Assembly (NCBI RefSeq): GCF_018326265.1
Contig: NZ_AP023360.1
Location: forward strand, 2,657,501 to 2,721,500
Reading direction: 5' to 3'
Length of the DNA stretch: 64,000 nt
DNA from: Catellatospora sp. IY07-71
GTDB lineage: Bacteria > Actinomycetota > Actinomycetes > Mycobacteriales > Micromonosporaceae
Part shown: positions 9,702 to 18,740 of the stretch, one piece after another
Layout: every line of letters starts with the position of its first letter
Position numbering within the stretch: position 1 is the stretch's first letter
Translations under genes and position numbers: made by a program
The notes under the pieces: generated by a model
What the model was told of the DNA's origin: nothing
What the model saw: the letters and a program-made list of their open reading frames with translations, nothing else
Databases searched by the model: none

Positions 9702-10538
9702 ATGCTCACCCTCCCGGTGCGGCAGCTGGCCGAAGCTGACCGCGCGGCAGTGGAACGCCTCCTGGCGGCGTACCCCATCGCGGCGGCGCAGGTGGCCGAG
9801 CGGGTGGCGTTGCGCGGACTGGGCTGGCGGGCCGACGGCCGGCTCTACGGCTACGGCAACCGCCGCCATCCCGAGGCCGTCCTGTGGTCCGGCGGGCAGG
9901 TGTCGCCGGTGGGGGCCGGGGCCGACGCCGTGGCCGCCTTCGCCGAGCTGGTGTCCGGGCAGCCGCGTGTGTGCGCCTCGCTGGTCGGCGAGGCCGACGC
10001 GGTGCTCGGCCTGTGGGAGCTGCTGCGGCCAGCCTGGGGTCCGGAACGGACGGTGCGCCGCGACCAGCCGCTCATGGTGGTGGACAACCCGCCCGCGGTG
10101 GCCGCCGACCCGCTCGTGCGGCAGGTCCGGCCGGACGAGGTGGACCTCGTCTTCCCCGCCTCGGTCGCGATGTACACCGAGGAGGTCGGGGTGTCGCCGT
10201 GCGGCGACGACGGCGGGCGCGGCTACCGGGGCCGGGTGGCGGAGTTGGTGAAGGCCGGGCGCTCGTACGCCCGCATCGTCGACGGCACCGTGGTGTTCAA
10301 AGCGGAGCTGGCCGTCGTCACCCGGCACACCGCGCAGGTCCAGGGGGTCTGGGTGGATCCGGCCTGGCGTGGCCGGGGTTACGCGACATCCGGCATGGCG
10401 GCGGTGGTGCGCGACGCGCTGCGCCGGGTCGCACCGACGGTGAGCCTGTACGTCAACGACTACAACACGCCGGCTCGGCGCGTGTACGAGCGGCTCGGGT
10501 TCCGCCAGGTCGGGACGTTCGCGACCGTCCTGTTCTGA
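9702..10538 (+). CDS. DUF4081/GNAT acetyltransferase (Rv2867c-like)
   Basis: The protein has 278 residues. The N-terminal half (to about residue 125) is a DUF4081-like region; the C-terminal half is a GNAT domain with VQGVWVDPAWRGRGYATSGM (acetyl-CoA loop) and SLYVNDYNTPARRVYERLGF, the family's last strand and helix. In M. tuberculosis the equivalent gene Rv2867c directly follows gcpE; here padR has come between. The acceptor is unknown. The start is set by the TAGGCT hexamer 6 bases upstream and by the lack of a ribosome site. A hairpin and palindrome follow the stop. Confidence 0.85.
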   Translation: MLTLPVRQLAEADRAAVERLLAAYPIAAAQVAERVALRGLGWRADGRLYGYGNRRHPEAVLWSGGQVSPVGAGADAVAAFAELVSGQPRVCASLVGEADAVLGLWELLRPAWGPERTVRRDQPLMVVDNPPAVAADPLVRQVRPDEVDLVFPASVAMYTEEVGVSPCGDDGGRGYRGRVAELVKAGRSYARIVDGTVVFKAELAVVTRHTAQVQGVWVDPAWRGRGYATSGMAAVVRDALRRVAPTVSLYVNDYNTPARRVYERLGFRQVGTFATVLF

Positions 10539-10560
10539 CACGCCACGCACGACGCGCCGT

Positions 10561-10613
10561 AGTCACGACCATTTTCGTGACTTTGAGCACCTAGCTAACT
10601 ACGTTACGTAACG
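10561..10613 (+). promoter_or_regulatory. Inverted repeat plus CGTTACGTAACG palindrome
   Basis: AGTCACGA (10561-10568) pairs perfectly with TCGTGACT (10575-10582), which could end the GNAT transcript. Twenty bases later is the perfect 12-base palindrome CGTTACGTAACG (10602-10613), placed 33 bases before the next gene like a repressor site. No regulator for it is evident. Confidence 0.4.
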
Positions 10614-10645
10614 ATTGGTGCTGACCAGATGTTGCGGCCGGCGAG

Positions 10646-11182
10646 GTGAACACCCCGATGGGGCGGATCGTTAAACAGCTCTCTGAAACCACCACGAAGT
10701 ACTACTGGTATCCCGGAGAGAAGCAGGAGTGGATCCGCGCCGTCGTCGCCGTCAGCAGTGGAGCGGGCACCGCCGCGCTGCTGATGATGCTGACCCGCAA
10801 CAGCCTCGCGGCCGTCGTGGTCGGATGCTCGGTCACCCTCGCGGTGTCCGGCTTCAACTTCGGGCGCCGGGATGCCAAGGCGCTGGCCGGCTGGCCCAAG
10901 CTCAGCGACAAGGCCGCCCGCCGGGCCGCCGTCGCCCACAGCGGACGCGCCGCCTGGCGGGCGAGCGCGCACGGCGTCGGCGGGGCGGTCGCGGCGATCG
11001 TCGTACTCAACCTCACGCACAGCGGCTGGGTCGCCGACTGGCTGCTGCCGGTCGTGCCCGCCGTGGTCGGGGCGCTCGCCCACCAGACCGGGATGGTCTG
11101 GGAGCAACTCGCCAGCACCGTGGCCACCACCGGCCCCGCGGCGGCCCCGGCCACCCCCGCCGCCAAACCCGCCGGCGACTGA
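10646..11182 (+). CDS. Conserved-looking small membrane protein of unknown function
   Basis: The protein has 178 residues and I do not recognise a named family. A polar start (GRIVKQLSETTTKYYWYPGEKQEW) is followed by two adjacent hydrophobic segments (about residues 29-65), a basic Ala/Arg-rich stretch, two more helices (about 108-145) and an Ala/Pro-rich tail. GTG 10646 is used; ATG 10658 is an alternative with GAGG 11 bases before it. It stands alone on the plus strand between two palindromes and a convergent repeat region. The codon third positions look normal for the window. Confidence 0.6.
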   Translation: MNTPMGRIVKQLSETTTKYYWYPGEKQEWIRAVVAVSSGAGTAALLMMLTRNSLAAVVVGCSVTLAVSGFNFGRRDAKALAGWPKLSDKAARRAAVAHSGRAAWRASAHGVGGAVAAIVVLNLTHSGWVADWLLPVVPAVVGALAHQTGMVWEQLASTVATTGPAAAPATPAAKPAGD

Positions 11183-11207
11183 CCCCGCCGGGTGCCGGGC
11201 GCCGTGC

Positions 11208-11262
11208 CGCCCCGCCCCGCTCTGCCCCGCCCCGCCGCACCCCGCCCCGCCCCGCCCCGCCG
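11208..11262. repeat. CCCCG tandem tract
   Basis: About 55 bases made mostly of CCCCG units with two interruptions. The complementary strand has repeated GGGG runs and could form G-quadruplexes. It directly abuts a family A hairpin; a similar tract at 59845-59879 abuts a family C hairpin. Confidence 0.7.
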
Positions 11263-11267
11263 AGGAT

Positions 11268-11328
11268 GATCGCGAGTTCGTGTCGGAAAGTGTGGTCTGG
11301 CCACAGGTTTCGACACGAAGTGGCGATC
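11268..11328. repeat. Family A intergenic inverted repeat, copy 2
   Basis: Arms 11268-11285 and 11311-11328 pair with two mismatches; GATC to GATC is 61 bases. The loop contains TGGTCTGGCCA. It lies between convergent genes. Confidence 0.85.
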
Positions 11329-11359
11329 TTCGGCGGGTGTCCGGTGTGGCTGGATGGTG

Positions 11360-11424
11360 AAGATCGCGGTTTCGTGTCCAAAGGTGCGGTCTGGCCTTAG
11401 GTTTGGACACGAAGTGCCGATCTT
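11360..11424. repeat. Family A intergenic inverted repeat, copy 3
   Basis: Arms 11360-11382 and 11402-11424, with GATC to GATC again 61 bases (11362-11422). It follows copy 2 after 31 bases in the same orientation, and its loop also has GGTCTGGCC, so the pair looks like a tandem duplication or double insertion. Confidence 0.85.
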
Positions 11425-11429
11425 GGACC

Positions 11430-11572
11430 GGGACGGGGCCGGGACGGGGCCGGGACGGGACTGGTCCAGGACTGGGACGGGGCCGGGACGGGACGGGACT
11501 GGTCCAGGACTGGACCGGGGCCGGGACGGGACGGGACTGGTTTAGGACTGGAAGGGGCCGGGACGGGGCCGG
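11430..11572. repeat. GGGACGGGGCC tandem array with about 40-base higher-order unit
   Basis: About 143 bases built from GGGACGGGGCC and GGGACGGGACT words. A longer unit ending in ACTGG followed by TCCAGGACT or TTTAGGACT occurs three times, at roughly 40-base spacing. The plus strand has many GGG/GGGG runs (quadruplex potential). It ends 6 bases before the stop of the convergent oxidoreductase gene. It has no conserved spacers, so it is not CRISPR. Confidence 0.75.
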
Positions 11573-11578
11573 CGGGGG

Positions 11579-12799
11579 TCAGCGGCGGAGGGTGTCGAGG
11601 GCGCGGGAGGTGGTCCAGTCGCGGTTGGCGGCGGGCGGGCCGAAGCGGTCGGGGAGGAGGGCGTCCAGCTCCCAGCTGGGGGTGCCGGACGTGATCCACT
11701 CGGCGAGGTGGCGGCCGATGCCGCCGGCCAGGGCCATGCCGTGCAGGCCGAACCCGGCCGCGATCCACAGGCCGGGCAGGGACGAGCGGCCCGCGAGGGG
11801 AGCGCCGTCGGGGGTGAACGCCTCGACGCCGTTCATGATCTTCAGGAGCTTGGCGCGGCGCAGCTCCGGCATGCGGTCCCCGGCCAGCTGCCACAGCGGG
11901 GCGAACGCCGCGTCGTCGGGCGCGGCGAGCTCCCGGGCTTTGGCGAGGGGCTCGGCGTCACCGGCGGGCCAGGCGGGCACGGGGTCCGGGCGGTTGCCCC
12001 CGACGATCGCGGCCCCGTTCGCGGCGCGCAGGTAGAGCGACTGTTCGGGGATGCGGCAGGTGGGGGTCGTGTCCGGGTCCAGCGCGGGGTGCAGGACCTC
12101 GCTGACGCCGTACTGGTGCAGGATCGGGACGACGGGGACGACGACACCGGCCAGTGCGCCCACCGCGCCCGCAGCGGCGCCGGCCGCGTTGACGACCAGC
12201 GGCGTCTCGATGACGCCGTCGCTGGTGTGCACGGCGCGCACCCGGCCGCCGGTGGTGTCGAGGGCGGTGACGCGTACCCCCGTGCGGATCTCGACGCCGT
12301 GCGAGACCGCACCGGCGACCAGGGCGTTGACGAAGTCCTTGGGGCGCACGAAGCCCTCGCCGGGCAGCCACGCGGCGGCCTGCACGTCGGTGAGGTCGAG
12401 CCGCGGGGCCAGGCCCATGGTGGCCGACGCCCCGCGTAGCTCCAGCGGGACGCCCAGCTCGTCGGCGCGGCGGGCGAGACGCCGCAGCTCGTCGACGTGG
12501 TGGTGGCTGAGCGCGAGCCGCAGCCCGCCGACGGCCCGCCAGCCGGGGTCGTGGCCGGTCTCGGCGCGCAGCATCGCGGCCAGCGCGGGCAGGTATCCGG
12601 TGAGCCGGGCGTGCCAGGCGGGGCCGTCCGGGCCGCGCATCGAGGTGACGAACCCGGCCGTGTGCCAGGTCGTGCCGTCCATGAGCTCGTGCTGCTCCAG
12701 CAGCACGGTGTCGCGCCACCCGGCCCGGCCGAGGTGGTACGCCAGGGAGCAGCCGACCACGCCGCCCCCGATGATCACCGCCCGCGCACTCGCTCCCAT
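11579..12799 (-). CDS. FAD-dependent oxidoreductase (DAO family)
   Basis: The protein has 406 residues from ATG 12799; an upstream in-frame start at 12847 would add a basic tail lacking family features. The N-terminus AVIIGGGVVGCSLAYHLG is the FAD-binding Rossmann motif, followed by LLEQHELMDGTTWHTAG as in sarcosine and dimethylglycine dehydrogenases. Other DAO landmarks are VVNAAGA and the C-terminal GLWIAAGFGLHGMALAGGIG. It is divergent from the glutamine-synthetase-like gene and probably oxidises an amine in that pathway, in the manner of PuuB; this is inferred from context. The GcvT-like C-terminal domain of longer relatives is absent. Confidence 0.85.
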   Translation of the reverse strand: MGASARAVIIGGGVVGCSLAYHLGRAGWRDTVLLEQHELMDGTTWHTAGFVTSMRGPDGPAWHARLTGYLPALAAMLRAETGHDPGWRAVGGLRLALSHHHVDELRRLARRADELGVPLELRGASATMGLAPRLDLTDVQAAAWLPGEGFVRPKDFVNALVAGAVSHGVEIRTGVRVTALDTTGGRVRAVHTSDGVIETPLVVNAAGAAAGAVGALAGVVVPVVPILHQYGVSEVLHPALDPDTTPTCRIPEQSLYLRAANGAAIVGGNRPDPVPAWPAGDAEPLAKARELAAPDDAAFAPLWQLAGDRMPELRRAKLLKIMNGVEAFTPDGAPLAGRSSLPGLWIAAGFGLHGMALAGGIGRHLAEWITSGTPSWELDALLPDRFGPPAANRDWTTSRALDTLRR

Positions 12800-12927
12800 T
12801 CGAACAGTCGTACTCGCTACCCGGCGGGAACGGAAGCCCTCCGGCACAACTTTGCCGCGGCGCGCCGGGAGCAGTGACCCATGCGAGTTTGTTGACGGCG
12901 GGGGTGGTGGGGGTAGGACTGGTGGGC

Positions 12928-14271
12928 ATGTGGTCGGTGGAGCGCCTGCGCGCGATGGTGGAGGCGGGCGACATCGACACGGTGTTGCTGGCCATGACGG
13001 ACATGCAGGGTCGGCTGCAGGGCAAGCGCCTGCATGCGACGTACTTCCTGGACGAGGTCGTGGCGCACGGCAGCGAGGCGTGCAACTACCTGCTCGCGGT
13101 GGACGTCGAGATGACCCCGGTGGACGGGTACGCCGTCTCCGGCTGGAACCAGGGCTACGGCGACTTCGTGCTGCGGCCGGACCTGGACACGCTGCGCCCG
13201 ATCCCGTGGCTGCCGGGCACCGTGCTGATCCTCGCCGACGTGCTGTGGCTGGACGGGAGCCCGGTGGTGCAGTCGCCGCGGCAGATCCTGCGCCGCCAGC
13301 TGGACCGCCTCGCCGAGCGCGGGCTGACCGCGTACGTCGGCACGGAGCTGGAGTTCGTGGTCTACCAGGACTCCTATGAGCAGGCCGCGGCCAAGCACTA
13401 CCAGGGGCTCACCCCGGCCAACGGGTACAACGTGGACTACTCGCTGCTGGGCACGACGCGGGTGGAGCCGCTGCTGCGGGCGATCCGGCTGGGCATGGCC
13501 GGGGCGGGACTCGCCCCGGAGAGCGCCAAGGGTGAGTGCAACCTCGGCCAGCACGAGATCGCGTTCCGCTACGCCGAGGCGCTGAAGACGGCCGACCAGC
13601 ACGCGCTCTACAAGCACGGGGCCAAGGAGATCGCCGCCCAGCAGGGCATGTCGCTGACCTTCATGGCCAAGCCGAACCAGCGCGAGGGCAACTCGTGCCA
13701 CATCCACTTCTCGCTGCGCGACGCCGACGGGCGGCCAGTGATGGCCGAGGGGGACCAGCTCAGCCCGCTGGGCGAGCACGTGCTCGCGGGGCTGCTGGCC
13801 AGCACCGTGGACCTGAGCGTGCTGTACGCGCCCAACATCAACTCGTACAAGCGTTACCAGGCGGGCTCGTTCGCGCCGACGGCGCTGCGCTGGGGGCGGG
13901 ACAATCGCACCTGCGCGCTGCGCCTGGTCGGGCACGACACCTCGCTGCGGGTGGAGCACCGGGCGCCCGGCGGCGACGTGAACCCGTACCTGGCCGTCGC
14001 GGCGATGGTGGCGGGCGCACTGCACGGCATCGAGAACGAGCTGCCGCTGGAGCCGCTGTTCAGCGGCAACGCGTACGCCGACCCGTCCGCGCCGCGCATG
14101 CCCGCCACGCTGCGGGACGCGCTGCTGCGCTGGGAGTCCTCAGCGGTGGCGCGGGACGCGTTCGGCGACGCGGTGGTCGAGCACTACGGGCACGCCGCGC
14201 AGGTGGAGCTGGCCGCGTACGACGCCGCGGTGACGGACTGGGAACTGGTGCGGGGGTTCGAGCGGCTGTGA
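12928..14271 (+). CDS. Glutamine synthetase-like gamma-glutamyl-amine ligase (GlnA4-type)
   Basis: The protein has 447 residues from ATG 12928; GTG 12874 is in frame but adds an odd hydrophobic leader. Active-site landmarks are GTELEF (residues 138-143), [22 protein letters not shown] and [15 protein letters not shown]. In true GlnA the histidine motif usually reads GSGMH. With an adjacent oxidase, aldehyde dehydrogenase and C26 hydrolase, the likely role is gamma-glutamylation of an amine such as putrescine or ethanolamine, the first step of the Puu-type route, rather than ammonia assimilation. M. tuberculosis glnA4 (Rv2860c) lies in the same neighbourhood beside mapB. The stop overlaps the next start (GTGA). 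Confidence 0.85.
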   Translation: MWSVERLRAMVEAGDIDTVLLAMTDMQGRLQGKRLHATYFLDEVVAHGSEACNYLLAVDVEMTPVDGYAVSGWNQGYGDFVLRPDLDTLRPIPWLPGTVLILADVLWLDGSPVVQSPRQILRRQLDRLAERGLTAYVGTELEFVVYQDSYEQAAAKHYQGLTPANGYNVDYSLLGTTRVEPLLRAIRLGMAGAGLAPESAKGECNLGQHEIAFRYAEALKTADQHALYKHGAKEIAAQQGMSLTFMAKPNQREGNSCHIHFSLRDADGRPVMAEGDQLSPLGEHVLAGLLASTVDLSVLYAPNINSYKRYQAGSFAPTALRWGRDNRTCALRLVGHDTSLRVEHRAPGGDVNPYLAVAAMVAGALHGIENELPLEPLFSGNAYADPSAPRMPATLRDALLRWESSAVARDAFGDAVVEHYGHAAQVELAAYDAAVTDWELVRGFERL

Positions 14272-15617
14272 AGATCGTCAATCCGGTCACCGAAGAGGTC
14301 GTCGCCACGGTGGAGCCGGCCGACGCCGCGGCGGTCGACGCCGCCGTCGGGCGGGCCGCGAAGGCCTTCGAGAGCTGGCGCAACGTGTCGCCGGGGGACC
14401 GGGCGCGGCTGCTGCGCCGGTTCGCCGCGGTGGTCGACGCGCACGCCGAGGAGCTGGCGCTGCTGGAGGTGCGCAACGCCGGGCACACCATCGGCAACGC
14501 GCGCTGGGAGGCGGGCAACGTCCGCGACCTGCTCGATTACTACTCGGGCGCGCCGGAGCGGCTGTGCGGGCGGCAGATCCCGGTCGCGGGCGGGGTGGAC
14601 GTGACGTTCCACGAGCCGCTGGGCGTGGTCGGCGTGATCGTGCCGTGGAACTTCCCGATGCCGATCGCGGCCTGGGGCTTCGCCCCCGCGCTCGCGGCGG
14701 GCAACACGGTGCTCGTGAAACCGGCCGAGACCACGCCGCTGACCGCGCTGCGCCTGGCCGAGCTGGCCCTTGCGGCGGGCCTGCCGGAGGGCGTGCTGAC
14801 CGTCCTGCCCGGCCACGGCGAGGTCGCGGGCCACGCGCTGGTGACCCATCCGGGGGTACGCAAGATCTGCTTCACCGGGTCGGTGGAGGTGGGCCGCCAG
14901 ATCATGGCGGCGTGCGCGGCCGACCTGACCCGGGTGACGCTGGAGCTGGGCGGCAAGAGCTCCACCCTGCTGTTCGCCGACGCCGACCTGGAACGGGCCG
15001 CCGCCGCGCTGCCCGGGGCCGTGTTCGACAACGCCGGGCAGGACTGCTGCGCCCGCTCCCGCCTGCTGGTCCAGCGCGAGGTGTACGACGACTTCCTCGC
15101 CCTGCTGGAGCCGCACGTCAGCGCCTGGCGCTGCGGCGACCCGATGGACCCGGCCACCGGCATGGGCCCCCTCATCACCGCCGAGCAGCGCGAACGCGTC
15201 ACGGGCTACGTGGCCGGCGCGAACGTCCTGATGCGCGGCGGCGCGCCGGACGGCCCCGGCTACTGGCATCCGGCCACCGTGCTGGAGACCCGGGCGACCG
15301 ACGAGCGGCACTGGCGCGAGGAGGTGTTCGGGCCGGTGCTGTCGGTGCTGCCGTTCGACACCGAGGCCGACGCGTTGCGGCTGGCCAACGACACCGAGTA
15401 CGGCCTGTCCGGGTCGATCTGGACCCGCGACGTGGGCCGGGCGCTGCGGCTGGCCCGCGGCGTCGAGGCCGGGGTACTCAGCGTCAACTCGCACAGCTCG
15501 GTGCGCTATTGGACCCCGTTCGGCGGGGCCAAGCAGTCCGGTCTGGGCCGCGAGCTGGGCCCGGACGCCCCGCTCGCGTTCACCGAGACCAAGAACGTCT
15601 TCATCTCCACGGAGTGA
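14268..15617 (+). CDS. Aldehyde dehydrogenase (PuuC/AldC-like)
   Basis: The protein has 449 residues. The GTG at 14268 overlaps the ligase stop (GTGA). Family motifs are [43 protein letters not shown], the general base in LELGGKS, the catalytic cysteine in GQDCCARSR and [10 protein letters not shown]. Most family members are near 480 residues; this one starts at [11 protein letters not shown] and lacks a longer N-terminal tail. It oxidises an aldehyde to an acid with NAD(P); in this cluster the substrate is probably a gamma-glutamylamino aldehyde. It matches aldC (Rv2858c) by synteny. Confidence 0.9.
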   Translation: MKIVNPVTEEVVATVEPADAAAVDAAVGRAAKAFESWRNVSPGDRARLLRRFAAVVDAHAEELALLEVRNAGHTIGNARWEAGNVRDLLDYYSGAPERLCGRQIPVAGGVDVTFHEPLGVVGVIVPWNFPMPIAAWGFAPALAAGNTVLVKPAETTPLTALRLAELALAAGLPEGVLTVLPGHGEVAGHALVTHPGVRKICFTGSVEVGRQIMAACAADLTRVTLELGGKSSTLLFADADLERAAAALPGAVFDNAGQDCCARSRLLVQREVYDDFLALLEPHVSAWRCGDPMDPATGMGPLITAEQRERVTGYVAGANVLMRGGAPDGPGYWHPATVLETRATDERHWREEVFGPVLSVLPFDTEADALRLANDTEYGLSGSIWTRDVGRALRLARGVEAGVLSVNSHSSVRYWTPFGGAKQSGLGRELGPDAPLAFTETKNVFISTE

Positions 15618-15713
15618 TTCGGCAGCGCTGAGCCCGCCGCGTACCGCACGCTGTTATCACGGCCTCGCGGGCGCCACGGCCAGGAACCCACGAGAGGCAG
15701 GCAGAGGCAGGGC

Positions 15714-16478
15714 ATGGGGCGGTTGCAGGAACGGGTGGCGGTCATCAGCGGGGCGGCCAGCGGCATCGGCGCGGCCACGGCACGGCGGTTCGCCGCCGAG
15801 GGCGCGTACGTGGTGGCGGTGGACCTCGCCGAGGAGGCGGGCAAGAAGATCGCCGAGGAGGTCGGCGGAGAGTTCGTGCAGTGCGACGTCTCCGACGAGA
15901 CGCAGGTGCGCGAGCTGTTCGACGGCGTCGCGGCCCGGCGCGGGCGCGTGGACATCGCGTTCAACAACGCGGGCATCTCGCCGCCCGACGACGACTCGAT
16001 CCTGGACACCGGACTGGACGCCTGGGAGCGGGTGCTGCGGGTCAACACCACCAGCGTCTACCTGTGCTGCAAGTACGCGCTGCCGCACATGCTCGCGCAG
16101 GGCAAGGGCTCCATCATCAACACGGCCAGCTTCGTGGCGCTGATGGGCGCCGCGACGAGTCAGATCGCTTACACCGCCAGCAAGGGCGGGGTGCTGGCGA
16201 TGAGCCGTGAGCTGGGCGTGCAGTTCGCCCGGCAGGGGGTGCGCGTCAACGCGCTGTGCCCGGGGCCGGTGGCCACGCCGCTGCTGATGGAGCTGTTCGC
16301 GAAGGATCCGGAGCGGGCGGCTCGCCGACTCGTCCATGTGCCGATGGGCCGGTTCGCCGAGCCCGAAGAGATCGCCGCGGCGGTAGCGTTTCTCGCCAGC
16401 GACGACTCCTCATTCATCACCGCCTCGCAGTTCGTTGTGGACGGGGGCATTACCGGGGCATATGTGACGCCGTTGTGA
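15714..16478 (+). CDS. Short-chain dehydrogenase/reductase
   Basis: The protein has 254 residues. The cofactor motif is ISGAASGIGAATA (TGxxxGxG type, residues 10-22), followed by NNAGIS, the catalytic Ser in NTASFVAL, and YTASK with catalytic Tyr and Lys. PGPVATPL and the final VVDGGITGAY are typical of the classical SDR family. An aspartate after the second strand (VAVDLAEE) suggests NAD rather than NADP. It starts 96 bases after the aldehyde dehydrogenase, and its stop overlaps the amidotransferase start. The substrate is unknown; the M. tuberculosis counterpart is Rv2857c. Confidence 0.9.
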   Translation: MGRLQERVAVISGAASGIGAATARRFAAEGAYVVAVDLAEEAGKKIAEEVGGEFVQCDVSDETQVRELFDGVAARRGRVDIAFNNAGISPPDDDSILDTGLDAWERVLRVNTTSVYLCCKYALPHMLAQGKGSIINTASFVALMGAATSQIAYTASKGGVLAMSRELGVQFARQGVRVNALCPGPVATPLLMELFAKDPERAARRLVHVPMGRFAEPEEIAAAVAFLASDDSSFITASQFVVDGGITGAYVTPL

Positions 16479-17227
16479 GCGATGTGACCAGACCGTTGAT
16501 CGGTATCACCACCTACGTCGAATCCGCCCGCTACAGCGTCCACGACTGTGTCGCCGCGGTGCTGCCGTGGGCGTACGTGGACCAGGTCAGCCGGGCCGGG
16601 GGCCGCCCGGTGCTGATCCCCCCGATGCCCGACGGCGGCGTGGAGGTGCTCGACGGACTCGACGGGCTGATCGTGGCCGGGGGCGCCGACGTGGAGCCCG
16701 CCCGCTACGGCGAGACGCCCCACCCGACGGTCTACACCAGCCCGCAGCGCGACGCGGGCGAGCTGCCGCTGGTGCGCATCGCGCTGAAGACCGGCCTGCC
16801 GCTGCTCGGCGTGTGCCGGGGCATGCAGGTCATGGCCGTGGCCAGCGGCGGGCGGCTGCACCAGCACCTGCCCGAGGTGGTCGGCCACGGCGGCCACTCC
16901 ACCGTCGGCCCGGTGAAGGTGTACGCCGAGCACGACGTGCACTTCGCGACCGGGTCGCGCTGCCGCGAGATCTACGGCGCCGAGGCGCTGGTGAACTCGT
17001 ACCACCACCAGGGGGTCAAGGACCCGGGACGGATGCTGCCCACCGCGTGGTGCACCACCGACAACCTGATCGAGGCGATCGAGCACCCCGACCACCCGTT
17101 CGCGGTCGGCGTGCAGTGGCACCCGGAGGACATGGCCGCCAACGGCCTGTTCCAGGCCCTGGTCGGCGCGGCCGCCCAGCTGCGCGGCGCGCGCGGCAGC
17201 AAGACCGAGTTCTTCGCCACGGTCTGA
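16475..17227 (+). CDS. Class I glutamine amidotransferase-like hydrolase (peptidase C26, PuuD-like)
   Basis: The protein has 250 residues from GTG 16475, which overlaps the SDR stop (GTGA); a GTG three codons later is also possible. The nucleophile elbow is LLGVCRGMQVM and the catalytic His-Glu pair is in VQWHPEDM. HPTVY and NSYHHQGV are C26 landmarks. PuuD enzymes hydrolyse gamma-glutamyl-GABA and release glutamate, which closes the pathway begun by the ligase two genes upstream. Rv2859c is the syntenic M. tuberculosis protein. A perfect GC-rich hairpin 13 bases after the stop ends the cluster. Confidence 0.88.
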   Translation: MSDVTRPLIGITTYVESARYSVHDCVAAVLPWAYVDQVSRAGGRPVLIPPMPDGGVEVLDGLDGLIVAGGADVEPARYGETPHPTVYTSPQRDAGELPLVRIALKTGLPLLGVCRGMQVMAVASGGRLHQHLPEVVGHGGHSTVGPVKVYAEHDVHFATGSRCREIYGAEALVNSYHHQGVKDPGRMLPTAWCTTDNLIEAIEHPDHPFAVGVQWHPEDMAANGLFQALVGAAAQLRGARGSKTEFFATV

Positions 17228-17240
17228 TCTCCGGCCCGCA

Positions 17241-17270
17241 CCCGCCACGTGGCACGTCCCACGTGGCGGG
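17241..17270 (+). terminator. Terminator of the amine-catabolism cluster
   Basis: A perfect 12-base inverted repeat (17241-17252 and 17259-17270, CCCGCCACGTGG) with a 6-base loop begins 13 bases after the C26 gene. Confidence 0.7.
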
Positions 17271-17301
17271 TCACGGGGCTGCCGGCGGCCGGGTGCCGGG
17301 G

Positions 17302-17307
17302 TAGCGT
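17302..17307 (+). promoter_or_regulatory. -10 hexamer TAGCGT of the FMN-type oxidase gene
   Basis: TAGCGT ends 7 bases before ATG 17315; probable leaderless start. Confidence 0.6.
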
Positions 17308-17314
17308 CGCGGGC

Positions 17315-17872
17315 ATGGGCCAGGTGTACGAGCAGATCGACGACAAGATCCGTGACTTCCTCATGGCGCAGCGGGTGTTCTTCGTGGCCACCGCGCCGTC
17401 CGGGGCGGACGGGCACGTCAACGTGTCGCCCAAGGGGCTGACCGACTCGTTCGCGGTGCTCGGCCCGCATCAGGTGGCGTACTACGAGTACGGCGGCTCC
17501 GGCATCGAGACCATGGCGCACCTGCGTGAGAACGGGCGCATCGTGGTCATGGTGTGCGCGTTCGACGGCCCGCCCAAGATCTACCGGCTGCACGGCCGGG
17601 GCGAGGCGGTGCTCGCCGAGGACCCGCGCGCCGCCGAGCTGATCGCGCGCTTCCCGGCCCCGCCGCACGTCGGCCTGCGCAGCATCGTCGTGATCGACGT
17701 CACGCGCGTGTCGGACTCGTGCGGCTACGGCGTGCCGCTGATGTCGTACGAGGGCGACCGTGACCTGCTCGTCCGGTTCTGGGAGCACAAGACCCCGGAG
17801 CAGCGCGAGCACTACCGGGCCACGCGCAACGCGGCGAGCATCGACGGCGCCCCGATGTTCGCCGAGCGCTAG
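17315..17872 (+). CDS. Pyridoxamine 5'-phosphate oxidase-like FMN-binding protein
   Basis: The protein has 185 residues. The split-barrel flavin fold is seen in [57 protein letters not shown] and [28 protein letters not shown]-like proteins bind FMN, F420 or haem and reduce varied substrates; none can be assigned here. ATG 17315 is chosen because a TAGCGT hexamer ends 7 bases upstream and no ribosome site is present. Its TAG stop forms part of the presumed -10 of map. Confidence 0.82.
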   Translation: MGQVYEQIDDKIRDFLMAQRVFFVATAPSGADGHVNVSPKGLTDSFAVLGPHQVAYYEYGGSGIETMAHLRENGRIVVMVCAFDGPPKIYRLHGRGEAVLAEDPRAAELIARFPAPPHVGLRSIVVIDVTRVSDSCGYGVPLMSYEGDRDLLVRFWEHKTPEQREHYRATRNAASIDGAPMFAER

Positions 17873-17875
17873 AGT
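17870..17875 (+). promoter_or_regulatory. -10 hexamer TAGAGT of map, overlapping a stop codon
   Basis: The TAG stop of the preceding gene (17870-17872) is the first half of TAGAGT, which ends 7 bases before ATG 17883. The same overlap occurs at 40333 and 62079. Confidence 0.6.
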
Positions 17876-17882
17876 TCAGGTC

Positions 17883-18740
17883 ATGAACGGCCGTGCCACG
17901 CTGACCCCAGGCAAGCTCTCCCCGTGGCGGGAGGTGCCCGCGCACATCCCGCGCCCCGAGTACGTCGGCCGCAAGCAGCCCAAGCGCTGGGACGGCCCGC
18001 TCACCCAGGACGCGGAGTCGATCGAGAAGATGCGCGTCGCCGGGCGGATCGCGGCCCAGGCCGTGCAGCTCGCCGGCGAGCACTGCAAGCCGGGGGTGAC
18101 CACCGACGAGATCGACCGGCTGGTGCACGAGTTTCTGCTCGACCACGACGCGTACCCGTCGACCCTGGGCTACAAGGGCTTCCCGAAGTCCTGCTGCACC
18201 AGCCTCAACGAGGTCATCTGCCACGGCATCCCGGACACCACGGTGATCCAGGACGGCGACATCATCAACGTGGACGTGACGGCGTTCAAGGACGGCGTGC
18301 ACGGCGACACCGACGCCACGTTCTGCGTCGGCAACGTCGACGAGGAGGCCCGGCTGCTGGTCGAGCGCACCCACGAGGCGCTCATGCGGGGCATCAAGGC
18401 GGTCGCGCCGGGCCGCCCGATCAACGTGATCGGCCGGGTCATCGAGTCGTACGCGAAGCGTTTCGGCTACGGCGTGGTGCGCGACTTCGGCGGGCACGGC
18501 ATCGGGCAGTCGTTCCACAGCGGACTGTTCATCCCGCACTACGACAACCCGAACGCGGACACGATCATGGAGGTCGGCATGACCTTCACCATCGAGCCGA
18601 TGATCACGCTCGGCACGATCGCGTACGAGACCTGGAAGGACACCTGGACGGTGGTCACCAAGGACCGCCGCTGGACCGCCCAGTTCGAGCACACGCTGGT
18701 CGTCACCGAGTCGGGCGCGGACATCCTCACCCTGCCGTGA
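17883..18740 (+). CDS. map: Type I methionine aminopeptidase
   Basis: The protein has 285 residues, the length of M. tuberculosis MapB (Rv2861c). It removes the initiator methionine from new proteins. An N-terminal extension of about 40 residues ([20 protein letters not shown]) carries the SH3-binding-like segment known in this subclass. Metal ligands are visible in [19 protein letters not shown] (two Asp), GGHGIG (His), FTIEPM (Glu) and QFEHTLVV (Glu). The start follows a TAGAGT hexamer by 7 bases. The stop overlaps the transporter start (GTGA), so the two are coupled. Confidence 0.95.
   Translation: MNGRATLTPGKLSPWREVPAHIPRPEYVGRKQPKRWDGPLTQDAESIEKMRVAGRIAAQAVQLAGEHCKPGVTTDEIDRLVHEFLLDHDAYPSTLGYKGFPKSCCTSLNEVICHGIPDTTVIQDGDIINVDVTAFKDGVHGDTDATFCVGNVDEEARLLVERTHEALMRGIKAVAPGRPINVIGRVIESYAKRFGYGVVRDFGGHGIGQSFHSGLFIPHYDNPNADTIMEVGMTFTIEPMITLGTIAYETWKDTWTVVTKDRRWTAQFEHTLVVTESGADILTLP

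Noticed and set aside
11430-11572. Possible CRISPR array
   Set aside because: The units are short GGGACGGGGCC words with no unique spacers of constant length and no cas genes nearby.
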